NCBI RefSeq assembly: GCF_002479325.1 | Contig: NZ_DLMO01000162.1 | Coordinates: 37,196-69,739, forward strand | DNA from: Brevundimonas sp. UBA7534 | Lineage (GTDB): Bacteria > Pseudomonadota > Alphaproteobacteria > Caulobacterales > Caulobacteraceae | Reading direction: 5' to 3' | Length of the DNA: 32,544 bases | Shown: in pieces, positions 13,988 to 22,577 of the stretch | Numbering within the stretch: position 1 is the stretch's first letter | How the letters are laid out: the number at the start of each line of letters is the position of its first letter | The notes under the pieces: generated by a model | What the model saw: the letters and a program-made list of their open reading frames with translations, nothing else | Told to the model about the DNA's origin: nothing | The model's database searches: none | Position numbers and translations under genes: made by a program

Positions 13988-15703
13988 GTGGCGGCGGACT
14001 CTGCGATCATTCTGGTCGGCGACAATCCGGCTGCGCTCGACGCCTTGGTCGCGCCGCTTCGACAGCGCCTGAGCCGGGCCGGCTGGTCGCGCAAGTCGCA
14101 TGACCCCTTCATCCAGGTGTTCGCCCCGACCGGCGGACGGCTCGAGGTGGCGCGGGGGCTCGACGGGCACGGCGTGGTGCTCGGCGAGATCTACGACCGC
14201 GAGGGCCAGGCGCTGTCGCTGCGGGCGCGCGGCGCCCTGGGATGCCGACGGCTGGACGCGGCGCAGGCCCGCACGGTCTGTTCGGACCATTGGGGGCGCT
14301 ACCTGCTGGTCCGGCGGGTCGAGGGCGACGTCGCCGTGCTCCGCGACCCGTCGGGCGCCCTGGACTGCGTCGTCTGGCGCAAGGCCGGCGTGACCTTGAT
14401 CTCGACGAGCGCCGCGGCGGTCATCGATCCCTGGCTGCCCGACGGGATCGCGCTGGATTGGGACGCGGTCGCCGCCCTGGTGGCCCGCCCCGGCGAATAT
14501 CGACATCGACTGGCCCTAACCGGATTGCAGGCCGTCGCCGGTGGCGAACTGCGGGTCGTTGGGGAGGGCGTCAACCAAGGTCGCCAGATCTGGCGGCCCG
14601 CGGAGGTGTACCGGGACCGGGGTTCGCGTCCGCCTCCCGACCTCCGAGGGGCGGTGCAACGGTCGGTGCGGGCGCTGGCGGGCGACAGGCCCTGGATCAC
14701 CGAGGTCAGCGGCGGCCTGGACTCCGCCATCGTGGCGGGCGTCCTGACCGCCGACCAACGCCGCAACGTCGCCGCCTGGGTCAACCATTACGTCGATCAG
14801 CCCGAGGGCGACGAGCGGGCCTACGCCCGGGCGGTGGCGGAAAGGCATGGCTTCGCGTTGACCGAAGTCCGCCGCGACGGCCTCAGACTCGACGCCGTGC
14901 GTCTGGCCGCCTGCGCCGAGACCTTCCGGCCGGCGGCCAACGACATCGATCCCGACTACAACGACGACATCGCCGACCGGATCGAGGCGACAGGCGGCTG
15001 GGGCTCGCTGACGGGGCAGGGCGGCGACGCGGTCTTCTTTCAGATGCCCAGCCTGCTGATCGGGCTGGACGAGATCTGGGAGCGGCGCGGTCGCGCGCGA
15101 TTGGCGGTCCTGCATCGGCTCTCGCGCTGGCTGCGGCGCCCCCTGTGGCCGACGGCGCTGGCGAAGGACTGGCGCGAGGAGGTCCGCCATCGCGCAGACT
15201 GGGATCACCCCTGGCTCGACGATCTGGGCGGCGTCCCGCCAGCCAAGGCCTTGCAGATGTCCGCCCTGGCCTTCTGTCAGACCTTCCAGGGGCTGGCGGT
15301 CCGCAGCCGTCTCGGTCCCTGCCTCAATCCGCTGCTCAGCCAGCCGGTGATGGAGGCGGGGCTGGCCCTGTCGGCGGTCGATCTGACCTGGGGCGGACGG
15401 GATCGCGCCGCCGCGCGCGCCGCCTTCGCGGATGTCTTGCCGCCCTCGATCCTCGATCGCCGCTCGAAGGGCGAACTGGGCGCCTACTATGGCAACGCGG
15501 TCGCCGCGCACCTGGACTTCCTGCGCGACTATCTGCTCGGCGGCGCCCTGGCCGAGGCGGGGCTGATCGATCCCGGCCTGGAGGACCGCCTCACCCGGGA
15601 CGCCCTGCTGTGGCGTGGCGGCCATTCCCACCTGCTCAGTCTGGCCCTGACGGAGGCCTGGGTGCGGCGCTGGCGGGAACGGCTGGACCACCGGAACCCC
15701 TGA
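13988..15703 (+). CDS. lasso peptide macrolactam synthetase (C protein, Asn-synthetase-like)
   Basis: 571 residues starting at a GTG right after gene B. The ATP-pyrophosphatase motif SGGLDS lies at residues 241-246, in an asparagine-synthetase-like C-terminal half. The N-terminal half has the glutamine-amidotransferase-like fold but no Cys2 nucleophile, as expected for lasso C proteins. It adenylates the Glu9 side chain of the core so that the Ala1 amine can close the ring around the tail. The last 68 bases overlap, tail to tail, with the isopeptidase gene on the other strand. Confidence 0.9.
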   Translation: MAADSAIILVGDNPAALDALVAPLRQRLSRAGWSRKSHDPFIQVFAPTGGRLEVARGLDGHGVVLGEIYDREGQALSLRARGALGCRRLDAAQARTVCSDHWGRYLLVRRVEGDVAVLRDPSGALDCVVWRKAGVTLISTSAAAVIDPWLPDGIALDWDAVAALVARPGEYRHRLALTGLQAVAGGELRVVGEGVNQGRQIWRPAEVYRDRGSRPPPDLRGAVQRSVRALAGDRPWITEVSGGLDSAIVAGVLTADQRRNVAAWVNHYVDQPEGDERAYARAVAERHGFALTEVRRDGLRLDAVRLAACAETFRPAANDIDPDYNDDIADRIEATGGWGSLTGQGGDAVFFQMPSLLIGLDEIWERRGRARLAVLHRLSRWLRRPLWPTALAKDWREEVRHRADWDHPWLDDLGGVPPAKALQMSALAFCQTFQGLAVRSRLGPCLNPLLSQPVMEAGLALSAVDLTWGGRDRAAARAAFADVLPPSILDRRSKGELGAYYGNAVAAHLDFLRDYLLGGALAEAGLIDPGLEDRLTRDALLWRGGHSHLLSLALTEAWVRRWRERLDHRNP

Positions 15704-18017
15704 GATGCCGGTCGAACCAGTCGCGGACCTGGTCGTAATAGAGCCGGATGTTGCCCGGGCTCTGAACCCCGTGGTCCTCGCCGATGAGCAGGGTCAGGGC
15801 CACCGGGCGGTTCAGACGGTGCAGGGCGCCATAGAGCTGCTCCGACTGGCCCAGCATCAGGTCATACTCGCCCACCACGAGAAGCGTCGGCGCGGTGATG
15901 CGGTCCGCCTGCTCGAACGGACTGTTGCGCCGATACCGGTCGGGGGCGCGCCAGTAGGCGTCACGCATCTCGGCCTGGCCGGATTCCAGCCAGCGGGCGC
16001 CGGCCGTCGCGGCGAGCGCATGCCCGCCCTCCAGCCGCAGGGTCGAACCGACGTCTCCGATGACCGTCGAGAAATTCATCGGCCCGTTTAACGCCACCAC
16101 GGCGTCGAAGCGGGGAGACTGGGCAGCGCTCATCACGGCGGACCAGGCGCCGAAGCTCCAGCCCCACAGACCAATGCGCTCCGCATCGACCAGCCCCTCC
16201 GCCGCCGCGGCGTCGACGACCGACAGGATGCGCTGGGCGAGGCCGTCCGCCGGTTCCGGGGTCGCGGGGAGGTCCGGGATGAGGATGGCGTAGCCCGCCG
16301 CGACCATCAGCTGGGGCGCCAGCGACAGGCCGGTGGACTCCCGCCGCATCCACCACGGCGGGGCGGGGTAGGCCTCGCCCTGATAGGGCACCACGATCAC
16401 GGGCGGCGTCGCTGTCGGGTTCGACGGCGAATAGAGCCAGCCGCCCGCGCCGCCAACGCCGGTGATGCGCCGGGGCGCCGCGACCGCGATCCGGTCGAGC
16501 TCGGGGTTCAGCCGCCAGACCACCTCCCGGCTATGGCCGCGCTGGAGGCGAAGCGTATTCGGTTCGGCCTCCGGCCCGCTCCGGTCGAGGCCGATCCCCC
16601 GGCTCCAGCTGATCGCGGCCCCAGGCGTCGCCGCGACGCATCGGGGCTCGGCCCCGGGATCGGCCCAGGCCTGGCACAGTCGCCCGTCGGGACGTTCGAT
16701 CACCGCGAAGTCCGCCTTCAGCGGACCGCTCTGAGCCCGCAATCCGAAGGGACCGCGCGGGTTCACCGCCGAGGCGGCGGCCCCGAGATCGACGGACTCG
16801 CCGTCTGCGCCGAGGCGGATGACGCGACCGCCGCTGGCGAACAGAACCGAGGAGCGACCCTCGGCGACGAGTCGGGCGTCCGGAGACAGGCCTGTGAGCG
16901 GCTGGGCGTCGGCCCCTGCGACGAACCAGCCCTCGCCGGATGCGGAGCGGCCCTTGAAGATCGGGACACCGCCCAACCAGCCGCCCTCGGCCGTGGCCAT
17001 GCCCTGGAAGTCGATCGGCGTGGTCGGGTGCGCCCCGGCCGGGGTCACATCCCGCGCCGCGCCGTCCGGAGCGACGGTCAGGAGCCGGGCCGGTTCGTCG
17101 CCGATCGTCGCCACCAGAAGGGCGTCGGAGGCCGGCGACCAGGCCAGCAGGCTCGTGGAGATGTTGCCGGCTTCGGGCGGCCGGACGGCGGCCCCGGTGG
17201 TCAGCTCGACGAGCTCCAGCCCCCGGGCGCGGCGCACCTCGCTCGCGGTATCGGCGGAGGGCGGCGGCAGGAGGGGGCCGTCCAGCAGAAGCGCGGCGTA
17301 TCGTCCGTCCGGAGAGACCTCGAGGTCGAGGAAGGGACCGTCGGCGATCGCCGCGGCCTCTCCGGTGACGGCGTCGATCCGCCAGAGACGTCGCGGCGGC
17401 AAGGCTTCCGGCGGGCCGTCTTCGCCCACCGTGATCGCAGCCGGCGACCCGGCCGTCGCCGCCGCCCTCAGCGCCAGCAGGCGTGCCTGTTCGGCGCGGG
17501 GGCCCGCCAGTCTTGGAGGAAGCGCCCCGTCCGGCATGCCAAGCACGACGAGGGTGTCGTCCGTGAGCCATTCCAGGGACCGGCCCCACAGGCTAAGCTC
17601 CGGCGCCACATCGGTCCACACCACCTCCCCCGCGGCGATCTCGACGATTCCCAGCCGCCATTCGTCGTTCCGGAGCCGAAACACGGCCAGACGCCGACCG
17701 CTGGGCGAGAAGGCGCCGACGGAATAGCCGGCGTCTTCGTCCATCGTCAGGAGCGGTCGCGGATGGTCGGGGGCGTCGAGGTCGATGCGGTACAGCCGGG
17801 CGTACCGGTTGGCGCCTTCGGCCTCCAGATCATGGCGGGGGAGATCGCCTCGGGCGCGCCGCTCCTCGAAGACGGCGACCGCGCCGGACGGATCGATCGC
17901 GACCCGTCCGAAGCTCTCGAGCCCCAGAATGACATCCACCGTGAGCGGCTCTTGCCTGGCCAACGCCGGGCCCGCCGTCGCGAGCAGGCCCGCGAGGGCG
18001 AAAGCGACCATGCGCAT
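15636..18017 (-). CDS. lasso peptide isopeptidase (S9 prolyl-oligopeptidase-like)
   Basis: 793 residues with an N-terminal signal peptide (LAGLLATAGPALA, then RQEP), so probably periplasmic. A beta-propeller-like region covers roughly residues 40-500. The alpha/beta hydrolase domain follows with Ser621 in GWSFG, Asp719 in GEYDLM and His749 in GEDHG, a complete triad. In Caulobacter/Asticcacaulis clusters this family opens the isopeptide bond of cognate lasso peptides. It follows the TonB receptor by six bases, so receptor and isopeptidase form one unit: import, then linearisation. The 3' end overlaps the C synthetase gene by 68 bases on the other strand. A general S9 peptidase is the alternative, but the context strongly favours isopeptidase. 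Confidence 0.88.
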   Translation of the reverse strand: MRMVAFALAGLLATAGPALARQEPLTVDVILGLESFGRVAIDPSGAVAVFEERRARGDLPRHDLEAEGANRYARLYRIDLDAPDHPRPLLTMDEDAGYSVGAFSPSGRRLAVFRLRNDEWRLGIVEIAAGEVVWTDVAPELSLWGRSLEWLTDDTLVVLGMPDGALPPRLAGPRAEQARLLALRAAATAGSPAAITVGEDGPPEALPPRRLWRIDAVTGEAAAIADGPFLDLEVSPDGRYAALLLDGPLLPPPSADTASEVRRARGLELVELTTGAAVRPPEAGNISTSLLAWSPASDALLVATIGDEPARLLTVAPDGAARDVTPAGAHPTTPIDFQGMATAEGGWLGGVPIFKGRSASGEGWFVAGADAQPLTGLSPDARLVAEGRSSVLFASGGRVIRLGADGESVDLGAAASAVNPRGPFGLRAQSGPLKADFAVIERPDGRLCQAWADPGAEPRCVAATPGAAISWSRGIGLDRSGPEAEPNTLRLQRGHSREVVWRLNPELDRIAVAAPRRITGVGGAGGWLYSPSNPTATPPVIVVPYQGEAYPAPPWWMRRESTGLSLAPQLMVAAGYAILIPDLPATPEPADGLAQRILSVVDAAAAEGLVDAERIGLWGWSFGAWSAVMSAAQSPRFDAVVALNGPMNFSTVIGDVGSTLRLEGGHALAATAGARWLESGQAEMRDAYWRAPDRYRRNSPFEQADRITAPTLLVVGEYDLMLGQSEQLYGALHRLNRPVALTLLIGEDHGVQSPGNIRLYYDQVRDWFDRHLRGSGGPAVPASAAPRPPSGPD

Positions 18018-18023
18018 GGACGC

Positions 18024-20975
18024 TCACCAGCGCTTGACGAGCTGAAGGGAGATCTGCCGGCCCAGCACATTGGTGTTGGCGGCGTCGTAACCGATCCCCG
18101 CCGGCGCATCGTAGAAGGGCGGCTCCTCATTGGTCAGGTTGAGCACATTGAGGGTGAGCGAAAGGCCTTCGCCCCATCCGCTCCCGAAGTCGTAGCGGAC
18201 CTGGCCGTCCAGGGTGATCCAGTCATCGATCCCGCGTCCGTTGACCCGATCGCGTCCTCCGCTGACGTGGTTGAGGGCGCTGCCGAGGGTGAGCGGGCCC
18301 CGCTGCCACTGGGCGCCGAAGCGGCCCCGCCACCGGGCGGGAAAGTTCGGGGCGCCGAGCAGGTCCTCGGTGGGCGACGCAGCCGTGACCGTCCGGTCGT
18401 TGGTCAGCAGATGGGTCACGCTCGCGTCGAGCGAGATGTCATCCGACCCCAGGGTGAAGCGATAGCGGGTCGAAAGGTCGAGCCCCTCGACCTCCACGGC
18501 CGAAGCATTGACGTAGCGGCTATCGATGACGGCGCCGTAGGCGGTCGCCGGGAAGACGTTCGGATTGAAGTTGCCCGGGTGGCCGAGCAGGGACTGGACA
18601 TAGGCCCGGTCGTCCGCGTTTGAGCCGGGGCTCACATAGCGGATGAAAGGGGCCAGGGTCGGATCATTGAGCGCATTGATCAGGTTCTCCGCGACCGGGG
18701 TCGCGATCCGGTCCTCGAAGGTCGTCCGGAACCAGCCGCCCTCGATCCGGAGACCTTCGGCGGCGGCGGGCGTCCAGACGAAGCCCGCCGTCCAGGACTC
18801 CGCGGTCTCCGGGATGAGATTCGGGTTGCCCCCGTACTGGACGATGCTGATCACATTGGCGCCGGCGCGGTCCAGGAACACCGGGCCGAGCCGGTAGGCG
18901 CTGTTCAACTCCCTCAGCGAAGGGGCGCGGAACGAGGTGCCGTAGCTGGCGCGCAGGAGCAGGTCGGGGGTCGGGTTGTAGAGGACGCCGACCTTGGGAT
19001 TGCTGGTCTGGCCGATCCCCTCATGGTCCTCGACACGACCGGCAAGGGACAGCTCCAACCGTTCGAGGCCGGGCCGGGCGTTGTCGGGCCCCACGAGCGG
19101 CGCGCGCAGTTCGACGAAGGCGGCCGAGACGTCGCGCTCGAACGCCGTCGGGGCGGCGATGCGCAGCGCTGCGCCGGAGATGAAATTCTCGCCGGAGGTT
19201 TCGAAACGCTCCTGGCGATAGTCGACACCGACGGCCATGCGCAGGTCCCCGCCTGGCAGGGCGAAGAGGACGCCGTCGGCCTTGAGGTTGAAGGAGCCGA
19301 CCGTGCTGATGTTCTCGGACCGAAGGTAGCCGGACCCGATGAAGGCCAACAGGGCCGGGCTATGGGCGGCGGGATCGCCATAGGGATTGAAGTAGCCGTC
19401 GACGGCCGGGTTGAAGGTGGTTCCCGGATTGTTCGGCGTAGAGCCGAGGGCTTCGTCGAGCCGGGTCGTCTGGACCCGGTTCGAGGCCATAAGCCCGGTA
19501 GTCTCCCGACCTCCGCTCAGATAGGCCGCGAGGTTCCATCCGGCGAGTTCACCCGTGACCCCGACGGCGCCGCCGACGCTGCGGGAGAAGCCTTCGTCAC
19601 GGCCCGGCCCCAGGTCGTTGATGAAGGAATAGGCGATCTCCTGATAGGGCTCGCCCGCCACCGGCACGAAGAAGGGATTGTCCGGCGTCACGAACAGGAT
19701 GCCGATGTCGGCCACCGACTCCTGGATGTAGGTCCGGTCGGTGTAGCGAAGGTCGCCGTCCAGACTGAAACCACCCGGAAGGTCCTGCCGGCCCGCCACG
19801 AAAAGGCTGTGCCGGCGCTGGTGCGGCAGGCTCCACAGGCCCTCCATCTGATTGGTCAGATTGACTTCGCCCGGGCGAAAGTCTCCAGGCGGGAGGCCCA
19901 CGCCGTTCTGATTGCGTGGGATGGCGTAGACCGGTTCATAGGATCCGCTGACCGGATCGAACGCCATGAGGTTGCCCGGGGCCGCGTAGGTGAAGCGCCA
20001 GTCCGAGCCGCCCAGCGGGCGCAGGTCCGCATTCGCGGTTGCGCGACGGTCGGCGGCGCGCAACTCGCCGCGGTCGTGGAATTCGTAAGCGGCGAGGAGG
20101 CCGCCGTTGGACCAGTTGAAACCGCCGCTGTGAGACAGGAGAGTCTCCTCGGCCCCGCCGTCGCTGGTGCCGCCAACACGTAGCCGGGTTTCGGCTCCGT
20201 CGAACCGTGACTTCAGGATGATGTTGACCACACCGCCGACCGCGTCTGCGCCGTAGAGGGCCGACGCGCCGTCGAGCAGCACATCCGCTCGGGCGATGGC
20301 GCTGCTGGGAAGATTGGAGATGTCCGAGAAGTCGCCGGCGCTGCCCGTGCCCGCGATCCGCCGGCCGTTGACCAGGACGAGGGTTGCATCCGCGCCCAGA
20401 CCCCGCAGGTTCACCCCGGTCGCATAAGCCGAGTTTCGGCTCGTGCGGTCTGCGCCTGTCCCGGCAGACCCCTCATAGGCCGCCCCGGTGAAGTTCTGCG
20501 GCAAGGCGGCGAGGGTCTCGGCGACCGTCGCGCGGCCTTGCCGGGCGATGTCGTCCTGGGTGATGACGGTGACCGGCGACGGACTGTCCGCGCCCCGCAG
20601 ATAGGTCCCCGTGACCACGATTTCTTCAAGCTGGGTGGCCTGCGGTTCGGCCTCGGCGCGGGCTGAGGGATCAACGAGCACGAAGACCGTCGGGCGGCTC
20701 TGGCGATAGGCCAGGCCCGTCCCGCGCAGGAGCTCCGCGAGCGCGGCCTCAGGAGTGTATTCGCCGGTGAGGGCGCGAGCCTGTCGGCCGGTTACCAGCG
20801 CGCTGGGATAGAGGATCTGCAGGCCGCTCTGCTGGGCGAACACCGGCAGGCTACGCTCAAGCGGCCCGGCGCCGATGCTGAACGTCCGGACGGCCTCGGT
20901 CGATTGCGCGATGACCGGCGTCGCGACACCCAGCATGAGCGCAGCGAGCGCGGTTGAAGTGAACCTGTGACCCAT
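18024..20975 (-). CDS. TonB-dependent receptor with STN signalling domain
   Basis: 983 residues. A signal peptide ends at TPVIAQ. An STN (secretin/TonB N-terminal) domain follows (residues ~30-100: IGAGPLERSLPVFAQQSGLQILY to LLRGTGLAY), then a plug with a LEEIVVTGTYLRG TonB-box-like segment and a 22-strand-type barrel ending in an aromatic residue (LVKRW). The STN domain marks a transducer that signals to a FecR-type anti-sigma protein, and the fecR and sigma genes lie directly upstream. Start ATG 20975 has AGAGGGGGAG before it. In lasso clusters this receptor is thought to import the peptide. Ligand identity is inferred from context. Confidence 0.92.
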   Translation of the reverse strand: MGHRFTSTALAALMLGVATPVIAQSTEAVRTFSIGAGPLERSLPVFAQQSGLQILYPSALVTGRQARALTGEYTPEAALAELLRGTGLAYRQSRPTVFVLVDPSARAEAEPQATQLEEIVVTGTYLRGADSPSPVTVITQDDIARQGRATVAETLAALPQNFTGAAYEGSAGTGADRTSRNSAYATGVNLRGLGADATLVLVNGRRIAGTGSAGDFSDISNLPSSAIARADVLLDGASALYGADAVGGVVNIILKSRFDGAETRLRVGGTSDGGAEETLLSHSGGFNWSNGGLLAAYEFHDRGELRAADRRATANADLRPLGGSDWRFTYAAPGNLMAFDPVSGSYEPVYAIPRNQNGVGLPPGDFRPGEVNLTNQMEGLWSLPHQRRHSLFVAGRQDLPGGFSLDGDLRYTDRTYIQESVADIGILFVTPDNPFFVPVAGEPYQEIAYSFINDLGPGRDEGFSRSVGGAVGVTGELAGWNLAAYLSGGRETTGLMASNRVQTTRLDEALGSTPNNPGTTFNPAVDGYFNPYGDPAAHSPALLAFIGSGYLRSENISTVGSFNLKADGVLFALPGGDLRMAVGVDYRQERFETSGENFISGAALRIAAPTAFERDVSAAFVELRAPLVGPDNARPGLERLELSLAGRVEDHEGIGQTSNPKVGVLYNPTPDLLLRASYGTSFRAPSLRELNSAYRLGPVFLDRAGANVISIVQYGGNPNLIPETAESWTAGFVWTPAAAEGLRIEGGWFRTTFEDRIATPVAENLINALNDPTLAPFIRYVSPGSNADDRAYVQSLLGHPGNFNPNVFPATAYGAVIDSRYVNASAVEVEGLDLSTRYRFTLGSDDISLDASVTHLLTNDRTVTAASPTEDLLGAPNFPARWRGRFGAQWQRGPLTLGSALNHVSGGRDRVNGRGIDDWITLDGQVRYDFGSGWGEGLSLTLNVLNLTNEEPPFYDAPAGIGYDAANTNVLGRQISLQLVKRW

Positions 20976-21020
20976 GATCTCCCCCTCTTTTCTACCCGCG
21001 GCTTTGCGGGGCGGGGAGGA

Positions 21021-21044
21021 GACGTTGGGTCGCGGGGCGTCCCC
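21021..21044 (-). promoter_or_regulatory. candidate ECF promoter for receptor-isopeptidase operon
   Basis: Minus-strand TTAGGGG (GGGG at 21041-21044) and CGTC (21021-21024) are spaced by 16 bases, in the 91-base gap between fecR and the receptor. This resembles ECF promoters (GGAAC-like -35, CGTC-like -10). It would let the adjacent sigma factor drive the receptor gene. Assignment rests on one site. Confidence 0.4.
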
Positions 21045-21066
21045 TAAGTCCGGACGCAGATTATTT

Positions 21067-22053
21067 TCATGCCGGCCCCGAAAGGATCAGATGGCCGTCG
21101 GCCGCCGTGGCGGCTTCAAGGTGATAGAGGTCGCGCAGGGCGGCGACGAAGCCGTCGATGTCCCCGGCGTTGAAAACGCCGCTGACCCGGATCGACGAGA
21201 TGCGTTCGTCGCGAAGCTCGATCGGTTTGGAGGTGTAGCGGTTCACCTCCGTCACGGCCGCAGCGATCGGCGTGTTCTCAAAGGTCAGCCGGCCGACTGT
21301 CCAACTGGTTTCGGCCGGGACATTGACCGCGACGACCCGGGGCGTTGGACCCGAGGTGGTGACCTGCTGGCCGGGCTCCAGGGTCCATTGGGCCGTCCTC
21401 GAGGACGGCTTGTGAACGTCGACGCGCCCTTCGACCAGGACGACACGCGCCCCGGAGCCGGATCGCCGAACGTCAAAGCGCGTGCCGACGGCGGTGACCT
21501 CCGTGTCGCCCGCCTGGACGAAGAAAGGCCGCGCGGCGTCGCCCTCGACCTCAAACATGGCGCGTGCTGCTGCGAGCGTGACCACGCGACGGGCGTCGGT
21601 GAAGCGAACGGTGACCCGCGAGTCCGTGTCGAGGACGATGCGGGAACCGTCTTCCAGCCGCACGGTGCGTTGCTCGCCGATGGCCGTGGCGTAGGCGTCC
21701 GGCCGCTGCAGGGACCACCAGGTCAGGCTCCCGGCTCCGATCACAAGCGCCATGGCGCCCGCGACGCCGAGCGGGATCAGACGGCCGGCGTCCCGCATCC
21801 GACGGCGCGGGCGCGCCTTTTCGACCCGACTCAAGGCCTCGTCGGCGAGCCCCGCCATCCCGGGGCTTTGCGCCAGCGTCCCTGCCGCGTCCCACATGGC
21901 TTCGAGACGGCTGAAAGCGCGCGCGTTCTCCGGGTCTCGCCGCCACGCGCTGAACGCCTTCACGTCGGCGGTCGTGACCTTGCGCTGGTTCAACTTGCTG
22001 AACCAGTCGGCGGCTTCCTTGCGCCTGATGTCGGCTTCAGCCTCGATCATCAT
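21067..22053 (-). CDS. FecR-family anti-sigma/signal protein
   Basis: 328 residues. The N-terminal cytoplasmic DUF4880-like part (EAADWFSKLNQRKVTTADVKAFSAWRRDPENARAF) is followed by one transmembrane helix (LIPLGVAGAMALVIGAGSL) and a periplasmic FecR domain with DGSRIVLDTDS, then TPRVVAVNVPAETSW. This relays the receptor's bound state across the inner membrane to the sigma factor seven bases upstream. Together with the STN receptor it forms a complete cell-surface signalling chain dedicated to this locus. Confidence 0.9.
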   Translation of the reverse strand: MMIEAEADIRRKEAADWFSKLNQRKVTTADVKAFSAWRRDPENARAFSRLEAMWDAAGTLAQSPGMAGLADEALSRVEKARPRRRMRDAGRLIPLGVAGAMALVIGAGSLTWWSLQRPDAYATAIGEQRTVRLEDGSRIVLDTDSRVTVRFTDARRVVTLAAARAMFEVEGDAARPFFVQAGDTEVTAVGTRFDVRRSGSGARVVLVEGRVDVHKPSSRTAQWTLEPGQQVTTSGPTPRVVAVNVPAETSWTVGRLTFENTPIAAAVTEVNRYTSKPIELRDERISSIRVSGVFNAGDIDGFVAALRDLYHLEAATAADGHLILSGPA

Positions 22054-22060
22054 CCGTTGC

Positions 22061-22552
22061 CTACAGGTCCAGCCGAGACGCGCAGTACTGAAGCGCCCTG
22101 GACATTCGCCATTCCACCGTTTTCACGCTGATCTCGAGCGACACGGAGATCTCGGGATAAGTCATACCGCCAAAGCGGTTCAAGACGAAGACGTCGCGGT
22201 AGAGTTGCGGCATGGACCGGATAACCTGTTCGAGAAGGACTTGGTCGAACTGCGGCGCGGCCTCGGCCTCGGCAGGTCTTTGAAGCGCCTGGCTCTGGCG
22301 GCGTCGGCCCTCTCTTCGGCTTTCATCGCGGACCAGATTGAGGGCGATCTGCAGCAGGAACGCTTTTGGATGGCGGATGTCCGACACGGCGTAAGGCGCC
22401 GCCCTGAGGTAGGTCTCCTGGACGACATCCGCCGCAGCGTCGGCGCCGATGTGAGGGCGCAACCGGCGATCCAGCCAGACGGCGTATCGCCGGTAGAGAC
22501 GGTTGATCCCGTCCTGCGCCTCCACCCCCAGCTGCTTCGTATCGGTCACCAC
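22061..22552 (-). CDS. FecI-like ECF sigma factor
   Basis: 163 residues. Region 2 is INRLYRRYAVWLDRRLRPHIG to ADVVQETYLRA, and region 4 is SMPQLYRDVFVLNRFGGMTYPEISVSLEISVKTVEWRMSRAL. No sensory extension is present. A GTG start is used after CGGAG. It is followed seven bases later by fecR. It should direct transcription of the receptor-isopeptidase operon, possibly at 21021-21044. A 15-bp palindrome lies just upstream of its ribosome site. Confidence 0.92.
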   Translation of the reverse strand: MVTDTKQLGVEAQDGINRLYRRYAVWLDRRLRPHIGADAAADVVQETYLRAAPYAVSDIRHPKAFLLQIALNLVRDESRREGRRRQSQALQRPAEAEAAPQFDQVLLEQVIRSMPQLYRDVFVLNRFGGMTYPEISVSLEISVKTVEWRMSRALQYCASRLDL

Positions 22553-22562
22553 GGATCTCCGA

Positions 22563-22577
22563 CCTCTCGACGAGAGG
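22563..22577 (-). promoter_or_regulatory. 15-bp palindrome upstream of the lasso sigma gene
   Basis: CCTCTCG-A-CGAGAGG is a perfect dyad ending about ten bases before the start codon, directly upstream of the GGAG ribosome site. It could be an operator or an mRNA hairpin controlling sigma synthesis. Confidence 0.5.

Noticed and set aside
14242..15738. 498-codon plus-strand frame overlapping the C synthetase
   Set aside because: It is a frame-shifted reading of the synthetase gene; only the other frame has the SGGLDS motif.
16533..18623. 696-codon plus-strand frame across isopeptidase and receptor genes
   Set aside because: Antisense shadow: Arg/Gly/Pro-rich with no motif, whereas the minus-strand frames encode complete enzymes with signal peptides.
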